A stretch of DNA of 64,000 bases, taken from NCBI RefSeq assembly GCF_013343295.1, contig NZ_CP049074.1:1221501-1285500 (forward strand), read 5' to 3'. The notes beneath the pieces are model-generated. The model made no database searches. It had not been told where the DNA came from and saw only the letters and a list, made by a program, of their open reading frames with translations. A program made the position numbers and the translations under genes. The stretch is from Metallosphaera tengchongensis (GTDB taxonomy: Archaea; Thermoproteota; Thermoprotei_A; Sulfolobales; Sulfolobaceae). Positions 55,868-63,356 of the stretch are shown here, piece by piece (within the stretch, counting starts at the first letter, position 1; every line of letters starts with the position of its first letter).

Positions 55868-56191
55868 ATGGCTTTCCACGATTATCTACTTTTTATGGAA
55901 CCGTTTTACTTCAAAAGTTATGAGAAGGTAATAGGAAAGGCGAGTGACGTGAACGAGCTGGAGAGGGAGATGGGGAGGTTAGTGAGAGAGGATCCAGCAT
56001 GTGTGGAGTGGCATTTGAAACAAGGACATCTAGTGAACTGGCTTAACTACATTGGGGAGAGAGGTTTAGCGGAGATGTTGAAAGGGGTTAGTAACCCTAA
56101 GGAGGCCCTGTCAAGGATCGTAGAATATAGGGCAATGACCCCAAGGAGGGAACAAAGGAGGAAGGGTAGGAGTAAAAAATTCAATATCTGA
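55868..56191 (+). CDS. Small helical protein, DUF5752-like
   Basis: The 107-residue product is mostly helical, with HDYLLFMEPFYFKSYEKVIG, CVEWHLKQGHLVNWLNYIGERGLAEML and a very basic tail (RREQRRKGRSKKFNI). The W..H...G....WL pattern resembles small archaeal proteins of DUF5752. It begins five bases after the MFS gene, so it is co-transcribed. The basic end could bind nucleic acid. It overlaps the convergent wrbA-like gene by 11 bases. Confidence 0.55.
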   Translation: MAFHDYLLFMEPFYFKSYEKVIGKASDVNELEREMGRLVREDPACVEWHLKQGHLVNWLNYIGERGLAEMLKGVSNPKEALSRIVEYRAMTPRREQRRKGRSKKFNI

Positions 56192-56780
56192 GTTTTCTAG
56201 CTACCTCAGTCAGTCTTTTACCCATAAACCTAGCTATGGTTCTTTCAGCCTCATCCAACTCTTTTAGACTTCCAAGATGGCTGGGTCCGTAAGGGGATCC
56301 ACCAGTAGTGGACGTAAACAACTCCTTTATTCCATAGCCTAGGGGAACAATTATCATGCCGTGATGGTAAGCATATGTGCTCATGGTCAATATGGTCGTC
56401 TCGTGTCCTCCGTGAATTGTCCCAGCCTCAGTGAAGAAACCTACTGGTTTACCATATAGAGCACCCTTCAACCAGAGATCCCTAGTCTGATCCAAGAAAA
56501 ACTTGAGCTGGCCTGTGATGTTCCCATACCTAGTTGGTGAACCCATAGCTATACCGTCTGCCCACTCCAGGTCTTCAAATCTGGCTTCTGGGATTTTCTC
56601 GACCTTGGACATATCAACGTTGAACTTAGCTACTACCTCTTTGGGGAAGAGCTCTGGGACTCTAACTACCTTAGTTTCGGCTCCTTCACCTCTCGCCCCT
56701 TCTGCGATTTCTAGAGCTAGATCAACTATTGTCCCGTACCCGTAGAACAGGACTAGGATTTTGGGTTTAGGAGATGACAT
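56181..56780 (-). CDS. wrbA: WrbA-type NAD(P)H:quinone oxidoreductase
   Basis: The 199-residue flavodoxin-like protein has the FMN-binding loop SPTRYGNITGQLKFFLDQT and the WrbA-specific GYGIKELFTSTTGGSPYG region. It reduces quinones by two electrons and guards against oxidative stress. The first phosphate loop reads FYGYGTIVDLA instead of the usual YSxxGxTxxLA, so FMN phosphate binding there may be slightly altered. ATG 56780 is the only start before the first strand. Confidence 0.88.
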   Translation of the reverse strand: MSSPKPKILVLFYGYGTIVDLALEIAEGARGEGAETKVVRVPELFPKEVVAKFNVDMSKVEKIPEARFEDLEWADGIAMGSPTRYGNITGQLKFFLDQTRDLWLKGALYGKPVGFFTEAGTIHGGHETTILTMSTYAYHHGMIIVPLGYGIKELFTSTTGGSPYGPSHLGSLKELDEAERTIARFMGKRLTEVARKLRY

Positions 56781-57036
56781 AGGACTCTACTAAATGAGCT
56801 TCATTTAAAAAGTTAATCAGCTTTATCTTTTTAATTAACTCTCTAGACTAGGACTGGTTGACCCTCAACATAAATACAGTAAGGATGGAGCGTCGTTACG
56901 TCCAGCAAGTTACGATATGTCATGCGGGGCCTGTCCTTCATTAATAAAAGGACGACAAAACTACCTTACTAGGACAGGGGCATGCCAGATCCTATCAGCC
57001 CTAACACGTTTTGAAGCCACAAGTTTCCCTGGTAGG

Positions 57037-58224
57037 TCACTCAGTAATAGGGACTTGACCTGTAACTGCTTTATCTACCTTCCTGAAAAACTTGAAGTAC
57101 AGGAACGAGTTAGCCACAGTAGCCACAAAAGAGACCTCAAATGGAATTGCTACAGACACTGCGTGCATGATATATCCAGATAACGTAGTGGAAGCAGCGG
57201 AGGGTATTAGTCTCCCGGCCTGATTTGCCCCAGATGCCGTGGCTCTTCTGCTCTCACCTATTAAGTTCATCATTAAAGCTTGCTGGGCTGGTAAAGAGAT
57301 AATCCTGAGAGGAGTGAAGATTACGTAATCCACTGCGGCCAGAGCCGGTATCCCTAAGAAGGGAAAGGTCAATACTAGGAAGGCTGATATGACCCTCGTA
57401 GTGATGATTAACCTGACGAAACCTAACTTTTCTGTCAGGACTGGAGTAGCGAACATGAGCGTAGCGGAGATTACTCCCCCTAAAGAGATCAATTCCCCTA
57501 TGGCGGACTGGGGTAGTTTGTATGTCTCGCTGAATATTATGGGAATGAAGGGCACTATAAGTCCTTGGGAGACGCCGTTAAGCACCCCGGTTATGGTGAA
57601 TTTTCTTATCGTGTCGTTATCCCTCTTGGTTACCTCGGGGGAAGCCCTCTTAATAGGCTTGAAAGATTCCTTTACTGGTAGGACAATGAAGGCAGAGATA
57701 GCTGAGATTGCCAATGCGATCTCAAATATTAACTTGTAACTTGATATGAACGATAGCAGGGCTCCACCAGCACCAGCGTAACTCGACATTATGGTAAACA
57801 AGGAGAACACCTTGGTCCTATCCTTAGGGGGGACCTTCTCAGTAAGGAGGGCGGTCTGCATTGGAGCTACTGCAGCTCCCACTCCACCACCTACAAGACC
57901 GCCAGCTATCCCGAAACCTCCCAACGCTGAGGAGAGGAGAAGCAGAAAGAAGTTGGACGTTGTAATTAGTATGAGTACAGAAAGGGGAAGAAACGTGAGG
58001 GTTAGCAACAATATCCTTTTCCTTCCATATCTGTCGGAGTAGAAACCTAAGATAAGCGTAAGGAGTGGGGTTATAAAGGCCCCAGTTCCGAAAAGTATAC
58101 CGACATCAAACAGGGAAAGGTGAAGTCCGTGTACGTAATAAAGCCCAACTATCACTGCCAAAACTCCTGCAGAAACGCTACGGGATATTCTGGAGGTCAT
58201 GAGAAAAACGACGTCTCTATTCAT
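57037..58224 (-). CDS. MFS transporter, drug/efflux-like
   Basis: The product has about 395 residues and 12 membrane helices with the loop 2-3 motif GFYSDRYGRKRIL. A further Gly-rich helix (GGFGIAGGLVGGGVG) is typical of multidrug exporters. ATG 58224 is favoured by a TTAAATATTTT box at 58248-58258; ATG 58233 and an upstream frame to 58302 are alternatives. The region 56781-57036 after its end has no gene. Substrate unknown. Confidence 0.8.
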   Translation of the reverse strand: MNRDVVFLMTSRISRSVSAGVLAVIVGLYYVHGLHLSLFDVGILFGTGAFITPLLTLILGFYSDRYGRKRILLLTLTFLPLSVLILITTSNFFLLLLSSALGGFGIAGGLVGGGVGAAVAPMQTALLTEKVPPKDRTKVFSLFTIMSSYAGAGGALLSFISSYKLIFEIALAISAISAFIVLPVKESFKPIKRASPEVTKRDNDTIRKFTITGVLNGVSQGLIVPFIPIIFSETYKLPQSAIGELISLGGVISATLMFATPVLTEKLGFVRLIITTRVISAFLVLTFPFLGIPALAAVDYVIFTPLRIISLPAQQALMMNLIGESRRATASGANQAGRLIPSAASTTLSGYIMHAVSVAIPFEVSFVATVANSFLYFKFFRKVDKAVTGQVPITE

Positions 58225-58361
58225 ACTCTCCATTGGGTGCAACACATTAAATATTTTATTATTAACTGTCAAAGCAACTCTTAAAACTACAGTAGAGACC
58301 AAACATTGTTTCTGTATAAGACGAAAGAATTTATTTACGGATTAACGTCTAATCCTAATCA

Positions 58362-58973
58362 ATGAAATATTATTGGTTCCTGCTAATAGCCTTCATCCTG
58401 GTCGGGGTAGGAGTGAAGGCGGTGTCAGAACCTAATGTCCCACTTAATGTTTATTTGTTCAAATTAATTAATTACCATCAAATTAGTTTTTTAAATCCAG
58501 TTATGGTGTTTCTATCAAAATATGGGAGGGAGTACGTATGGATTCCGCTGACTGCAATACTCCTAGTATTCAGGAAGACTAGGCGTATAGCAATTACTTT
58601 GGCTGCCTCCTTCATTTTAGCTATAATAGTGGGTGAAGCTAGCAAGTACGCCTTTGCCCAGGGAAGACCATTCCTTTACGTGAGCCCGGACTACACTTTA
58701 GTACCTAAACCCTCGGATTACAGCTTCCCTTCAGGTCACGCCCTAATAGTAAGCGACGGAGCCATCGTGTTAGCTAAGATGGCTCCGAAGTGGTTATGGA
58801 TAATTATGTTGATCGAAGCTCTATTGGTCTCGTACTCTAGGGTATATGTCGGGGTCCATTGGCCTGTAGATGTCTTTGCAGGCTGGTTAATAGGTGGGTG
58901 GACGTCGTTATTCACGGTGGACTTAGAGAGAAGGGGGACCTTAGCCTTCGTGGAGAAGCTCCTCAAGGCTTAG
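58362..58973 (+). CDS. PAP2-family membrane phosphatase
   Basis: The 203-residue product has five or six membrane helices and the complete three-part catalytic motif of the PAP2 superfamily: [14 protein letters not shown] in SFPSGHAL, and [12 protein letters not shown]. These enzymes remove phosphate from lipid or isoprenoid phosphates at the membrane surface, such as dolichyl or undecaprenyl phosphate analogues in glycosylation. ATG 58362 is about 27 bases after GAATTTATT, so the message is leaderless. Confidence 0.88.
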   Translation: MKYYWFLLIAFILVGVGVKAVSEPNVPLNVYLFKLINYHQISFLNPVMVFLSKYGREYVWIPLTAILLVFRKTRRIAITLAASFILAIIVGEASKYAFAQGRPFLYVSPDYTLVPKPSDYSFPSGHALIVSDGAIVLAKMAPKWLWIIMLIEALLVSYSRVYVGVHWPVDVFAGWLIGGWTSLFTVDLERRGTLAFVEKLLKA

Positions 58974-59070
58974 CTGGACCAGCTATTGTGTTGTTTTATA
59001 ATTGAAGACAGTTTCGTACTTTGAGGCGAGTAGGTCGGGGGACGTCAAGAGGACGAGTAACCTGTCTCCC

Positions 59071-59125
59071 GTAGTATCAAGGCTGCAAATCCTTGGCAGC
59101 AGATGGATTTGAATACCTTGACTAC
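59071..59125. ncRNA. Long imperfect inverted repeat able to form a strong RNA or DNA hairpin
   Basis: GTAGTATCAAGG-CTG-CAAATCC (59071-59092) pairs with GGATTTG-AATA-CCTTGACTAC (59105-59125): 7 + 5 + 5 paired bases with one small internal loop and a bulge, and a 12-base loop. It lies between the PAP2 gene and the 96-residue gene, and its right arm ends 20 bases before the GTG there. It could be a structured leader, a terminator for the PAP2 transcript or a small RNA. Confidence 0.4.
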
Positions 59126-59145
59126 TGCATTTATTACGTGGGATT

Positions 59146-59436
59146 GTGAACCTCATTGAAAAGGCAAGGAGAATGAGGGAAATTGGAGATGAATACGAGA
59201 ATCTTTTGAACGAGATGCTTAACGCGCTATTTAAGGTAATACCCAACTGTGTTGCCCTCAACATGGACGATTCCCTTATGCCGATCTACGCGGTCTCAGC
59301 ATTGAAGACGGAGGGTCTTCTCGCCTTCCCTTACTCCTGCAACGGGAAACCAGGCTATGTAGTAATAAGAATAGATGGTGAGTTAGTGTTTGAGGACATG
59401 AACGGCAACGTCACGGAGATGGGAAAGATTTCATGA
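59146..59436 (+). CDS. Small conserved-looking hypothetical protein
   Basis: The 96-residue product has an N-terminal helix (ARRMREIGDEYENLLNEMLNALF) followed by a beta-rich part (GYVVIRIDGELVFEDMNG), the look of a two-layer alpha/beta domain of the sort often seen in regulator or roadblock-like proteins. GTG 59146 is used; ATG 59173 after AAGGAG is also possible. It is followed by tnpB debris. No function can be given. Confidence 0.5.
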   Translation: MNLIEKARRMREIGDEYENLLNEMLNALFKVIPNCVALNMDDSLMPIYAVSALKTEGLLAFPYSCNGKPGYVVIRIDGELVFEDMNGNVTEMGKIS

Positions 59437-59478
59437 TAGAGGAACGCTAAACCTCGCCCTTCAGGGCGTGAGGAGGTT
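59434..59478 (+). repeat. Left-end-like hairpin of the decayed family B tnpB element
   Basis: GATAGAGGAACGC, then the hairpin CCTCGCCCTTCAGGGCGTGAGG, then AGGT. It matches 13110-13155 closely and lies directly upstream of the tnpB remnant. Confidence 0.6.
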
Positions 59479-59505
59479 TTTAAACTCTTTTACCTCGCTT
59501 TTGCC

Positions 59506-60165
59506 TATGGAACTCCCTTCCGGTCAACTTAAAGGCCATGAGGAGCGGGAGCCGATCTCCCCCGCAACACCGGAGGGGAGCGTCAGAACCGTAACTGTCA
59601 GGCTTTCCCCTAGTGGAGCGCAGCAAAGAAAACTGAGGAAGTTGGCAGACGCATCAGCGAGGCTATACAACGAGGTAAACTGCTAGAGCAGGCAACAGTC
59701 CTTAAAGGACAAGAGAGTAGACCTCAAGGTCACTTGGGACAAGTCTAGAAGAAGTACAAGGAGATACTTGGAGTTAACGCTCAAGCTGTATTACAGAAGA
59801 ACAACGAAGCGTGGTCGTCTTTCTTCTCAATATTGAAGAATAAAGATAGCCTGCCTTCCTTCATTCAGCACATTTCACCACCGGGCTAGAAAGACAAGGG
59901 AAGGAGGAAGCTAATCCTCGTAGTTAGATAAGACCTTTGTCTGTGAGAGGTGTGGTTTCAGGCTAGATAGGCAGTTAAACTCTTCCCTGAACATCTACCT
60001 GAGAATGTGCAGGTTCCCCCAGATGGACTCCACCCCGTCTAAGTGGGTTGGGGTTAACCCCTCTAATAAGGAGTATGAAGGCGGAAGTCCCGCTTGAACC
60101 CCGTGAAGCCCAAGGGATGGGGGTTGATATCAAAATAGGTGAGAACAGAAGAAATCCAAAACCCC
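59506..60165 (+). pseudogene. tnpB: Decayed tnpB of an IS200/IS605-family element, family B
   Basis: The N-terminus is intact for about 60 codons (VRTVTVRLSPSGAQQRKLRK, then LADASARLYNEVN). It then hits a stop at 59684. Frame-shifted sequence continues as KYKEILGVNAQAVLQKNNEAW and SSFFSILKN, then a run to LILVVR, after which most of the RuvC core is deleted. It resumes at the zinc ribbon FVCERCGFRLDRQLNSSLNIYLRM, and ends with the family B tail. The final conserved aspartate region survives, but the gene cannot give a working protein. It is the most complete copy in the window. Confidence 0.85.
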
Positions 60166-60359
60166 TTTTCATTTATAAAAGTCAGATAATATACGCTAAA
60201 GACTTTGAGTAACGATGGAGATATTCAGAGAGTAGTCTTATCTCATCCCTCTACTAAGTGAGACCGTTTTAATGACATGAACTCTTACTCTTCTATTAAT
60301 TACAACCCTACATAGCACATTTCGACAAAGTATAAGTATAACTACGTTTCAAGATAAAC

Positions 60360-60896
60360 ATGGATCTTAGAATATTTATGGCCTTGCTCATAGTGCTTAT
60401 CGTTGTTTCAACCTTTTCAATTTACCTAGTCCTAAGGGATTTGACTACCCAGCAAAAAGTACCTTATATATCCCCCTCAACTATAGACCAAAAATTAGGA
60501 GGACAGTGGAGGCTTGATGTCGTCGAGAACCTGAAGTATCCTGACACGATTAATCCACCTAACGAAATACTATCCCTTCTAGAGAATAGCTCTGAGAGCG
60601 CGTTCTTCATACTTTATGTGGGGGATGAGTCCAACCTATCCATGTTCATCTATAAGTATCAAAATTCCAGTTCCCTCTCTAAACTTGTCCTGACGATTCA
60701 GCAAATCTACAACAAGTTAGGTTGGAGAACGCAGGATCTAAACGGTTCAATCACGGGTTTCACTGTTCAGTCAAACGATTCCCAGTTCCTCTATGGTGCC
60801 TATCATAACTACGTTGTGGTGGTTTATCTCAATGGGGTTGTGTACCCAAATGAAAGCGTGGAAGTCGCAAACCTCGAAAGTCATGTCCTGACGTGA
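60360..60896 (+). CDS. Membrane-anchored extracytoplasmic protein, unknown function
   Basis: The 178-residue product has one N-terminal membrane anchor (about 4-25) followed by a soluble alpha/beta-like ectodomain with five N-x-S/T sites. ATG 60360 lies about 25 bases after GTATAAGTATAAC, so the message is leaderless. No domain is recognised. It stands alone after the IS debris. Confidence 0.6.
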   Translation: MDLRIFMALLIVLIVVSTFSIYLVLRDLTTQQKVPYISPSTIDQKLGGQWRLDVVENLKYPDTINPPNEILSLLENSSESAFFILYVGDESNLSMFIYKYQNSSSLSKLVLTIQQIYNKLGWRTQDLNGSITGFTVQSNDSQFLYGAYHNYVVVVYLNGVVYPNESVEVANLESHVLT

Positions 60897-61122
60897 AGAG
60901 ATGTTTTCCCTTTTCCATGCATTTTGAGACTAAAAGTTAGGGCATGGACTTGGGCATTCCGTGTATCTACATTGAGGGGGTAAGCGAATCTGTTACCATT
61001 TTGCCCTGGGGACTATGAACTTCCAACTAGGTCCGAGAACCTGTCTAGACACGGTTAGAAACTGAAGTTTGGAAAAAGGTTTCTAAAAACCAAGATTCCT
61101 TGCCTAAAAGGTGTACTTGCCC

Positions 61123-62106
61123 TCATATTGGGATAGAGGGTTTAAGGTAAAACACGTGTCCCATACCCTTTACCTTATCGAGATTCCTCAGTGCCTCTTC
61201 GTTCCAATACCTTTCCCCACTGAAGTCCAACATAGTGGCGTACACTTTATCGCCCTCAACTAAGCTTACAAGTAACCAACCTCTCCCAATTGAGGCTGAG
61301 GTTACTACAGTTAACCCATCAAAATTAAGATAGCTTTCTGACAGTCCATTCACAGGAACCTGTTTCACTATCCTATCAAAGGTCACGTACAGGTACGCAA
61401 TGAAGCCCGTGTCCTTTATTAACTCGGCGAGTCTCTCCCTCTCCGAGAGCGAGCTAGCGTATAGGGAGTGTACTACAGGGTTCCCCAGCTTTAACATGAT
61501 GAAGGAGACGTAATCCCCCATGTTGAATATCTCGTACTTACAATTCATCAACTTCGCGACTTCCGGCAGAGTTACGTTTACAGCAGCAGGGTGATCCACC
61601 AGAACTTCCAACTCCTCTCCGGGTCTCATTTTCATCAGTTCTTTCTTTGAGGCTATCTCGGGGACAGGACACTGTTCTCCCCTCACGTCTAAAACTTTCC
61701 TAACTAGAGGTTTCATAATTGAAATGAGAGCCTGAGGGTACTGTGCTTTATTACTCTGCCCATTACATATAGCCTCACCGTATTCTCTCAGGTTCTTTGT
61801 GATAGACTCCTCTATGGACGAAGCGACCATCTCATTCGTTGAGTTCACTTCGACTTCAACCTTGATGCTCGGACCTTCCTTAAAGTCAATCTTAACTAGG
61901 AACCTCCCATTTTCTTCTAAAATTTCTATGGATCTCTCGCTCAACCTTACTAGGACTGGAAAAGCTAGTTTCCCGAGTTTCAATTTCCCTGAGTAGCCCC
62001 AATTCAGCCTTCTAAGGTCGTGAAGAAGGTAAAGCCTGTGATACTTCTCTAAACTCATTAGGGGTTTAAAGTCCTTGGCACCAATTAAAACAACTTCAGA
62101 TTGCAC
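61123..62106 (-). CDS. TusA-domain protein with extra N- and C-terminal domains
   Basis: The 327-residue product has a TusA/SirA-like sulfur-carrier domain in the middle (about 137-208), with the conserved cysteine C146 in LDVRGEQCPVPE. TusA normally is an 80-residue free protein. Here it is flanked by about 135 residues that look like a beta-rich ligand-binding fold (VRLSERSIEILEENGRFLV) and about 110 residues C-terminal of unknown fold. It may bring a persulfide from C146 to a bound partner. GTG 62106 is about 25 bases after CTTTATATAT, a leaderless message. Confidence 0.75.
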   Translation of the reverse strand: MQSEVVLIGAKDFKPLMSLEKYHRLYLLHDLRRLNWGYSGKLKLGKLAFPVLVRLSERSIEILEENGRFLVKIDFKEGPSIKVEVEVNSTNEMVASSIEESITKNLREYGEAICNGQSNKAQYPQALISIMKPLVRKVLDVRGEQCPVPEIASKKELMKMRPGEELEVLVDHPAAVNVTLPEVAKLMNCKYEIFNMGDYVSFIMLKLGNPVVHSLYASSLSERERLAELIKDTGFIAYLYVTFDRIVKQVPVNGLSESYLNFDGLTVVTSASIGRGWLLVSLVEGDKVYATMLDFSGERYWNEEALRNLDKVKGMGHVFYLKPSIPI

Positions 62107-62604
62107 ATTATTTATTAATTCCCAGAATATATAAAGATTAATTTATAGCATATCTTCACATATGATACTTATGGGTTCAGGGTTACGTCTGCTAGATGGG
62201 AGAAGATCACAGTACCATAGCTAGAATTTGTGACTACAATCGCGTCCCTCTCCTTTTCCTCGTAACGATGTAAATAGGACAGGCACGTTTACGGAATTTC
62301 AATGAAGTAACTCTAACGTCCTCGGAGCCCACAAGTCTTCTATATCATCTCTAAATGGGAGCTAAGCCCTGCAATAGGCACGGGATTGAACGAGACATCC
62401 AGAGCCTTCCACGTGAAGCTGAACTCATCCATCAAAACTAGCAGATGGGCAGCCCATTGGGACAAACTAACCTCTTCACCCTAAAGGGTGTGCATTCCTT
62501 ATTTTCTGACGACTAAGTTTAATGAGAAATGAATATATATTCATATTTATACAAGATATCCAAAAGATTTATAGATTAGCAAAAAGAGATTTATTTGAGA
62601 TGAA
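62107..62604. other. Intergenic region with IS-like hairpin and an AT palindrome
   Basis: This stretch of 498 bases has no sustained frame. It holds the TATA box for the TusA-domain gene (about 62128-62137), a perfect small hairpin CACCCT-AA-AGGGTG at 62477-62490 that resembles the IS-end stems elsewhere in the window, the AT palindrome at 62529-62544, and a GATTTATAG box at 62567-62575 for the next gene. Confidence 0.45.
62529..62544. promoter_or_regulatory. Perfect 16-bp palindrome upstream of the 122-aa/DsrE operon
   Basis: ATGAATATATATTCAT reads identically on both strands. It lies about 25 bases upstream of the GATTTATAG box at 62567-62575, where an activator or dimeric regulator would bind. 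Confidence 0.5.
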
Positions 62605-62973
62605 ATGGTAAAGGTTGACGAATGTGGTTGTGTTGTGAACAGGATATACGCCTCAGACTACCTTTCAAAAAGGCTTTACACACTTAAGGGAAGGGGTTTC
62701 TCTCTCGTGAAGAGGGTTGAGTTGGATAATGAAAGATGGTTTGAGATTTACCGCAAAGGTAACGAGATTAGGTACAAGTCCTCAGAGTGCCCATTGGTTA
62801 TCATAGGACTGGAGGCTTTATTGGAGGCATGGGAAGACGGGAAGCTTAAACAGGGTAACTGGGTTGACGTTCTCAGGAACGTCAAGGGCCTACAACTCAA
62901 TACAGTCTTAGAGAAGCTAGGGGCATCTCTCATGGAGGTGTTGTCTCACGAGGAAGGTCGCTTATATAGTTGA
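62605..62973 (+). CDS. Hypothetical protein upstream of DsrE-like gene
   Basis: The 122-residue product has no membrane span. It has an early CGC pair (DECGCVVN) and a further cysteine (SSECPLV), followed by two helices (ALLEAWEDGKL; LNTVLEKLGASLMEVLS). ATG 62605 fits a GATTTATAG box 30 bases upstream. The 3' end overlaps the DsrE-like frame by 26 bases and carries its ribosome site, so the two are coupled. Its link with sulfur relay is inferred only from the neighbours. Confidence 0.6.
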   Translation: MVKVDECGCVVNRIYASDYLSKRLYTLKGRGFSLVKRVELDNERWFEIYRKGNEIRYKSSECPLVIIGLEALLEAWEDGKLKQGNWVDVLRNVKGLQLNTVLEKLGASLMEVLSHEEGRLYS

Positions 62974-63274
62974 GTCCAACCTAGGATCCTACATTCTTGG
63001 ACAGATGATAGTCCCTCAGCTTGAGGAGGGAAGGCATGGAGTGGAGGTTGTAGGAATGTTCTTTATTCATGACAACGTATACGTACCCATGAGAGGGAAC
63101 CCTCTAGGGGAAAGGTTACAGAAGCTCAGCGATAAAATCTATCTCCAGGCATGCGATCAATGCGTTTATATGAGGAACCTTGCCGATAGGTTAATCCCTT
63201 CTTGTAGGATAGGTTGTTTTCCCGATTTCTACAAGGAGGTAGCTGATAAGACAGATATGATAATAACTATTTAA
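62948..63274 (+). CDS. DsrE-like sulfur relay protein, start apparently ACG
   Basis: The 108-residue product has the DsrE-family look: RKVAYIVESNLGSYILGQ opens the first strand and helix, then MIVPQLEEGRHGVEVVGMFFIHDNVY, and a C-terminal cysteine region CDQCVYM and CRIGCFPDF. The frame is open from 62921 and contains no ATG, GTG or TTG until ATG 63005, which would cut off the first strand. ACG 62948 lies seven bases after a perfect GGAGGTG ribosome site and gives the expected N-terminus. It overlaps the previous gene. Either ACG is used or the start has mutated. Confidence 0.65.
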   Translation, partial: TRKVAYIVESNLGSYILGQMIVPQLEEGRHGVEVVGMFFIHDNVYVPMRGNPLGERLQKLSDKIYLQACDQCVYMRNLADRLIPSCRIGCFPDFYKEVADKTDMIITI

Positions 63275-63356
63275 TTAAGAATAATGTAAAGGATAGAAAA
63301 TACTTATAAATAAATTAGTTTTAAAAAGTTACGTTCTAAAGAGGAGACGGAAGTGT

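Noticed and set aside
56917-57183. 88-codon frame between wrbA and the MFS gene
   Set aside because: Most of it runs antisense into the MFS coding end, and the upstream part has no promoter or domain. It could be old IS debris, but there is no clear match.
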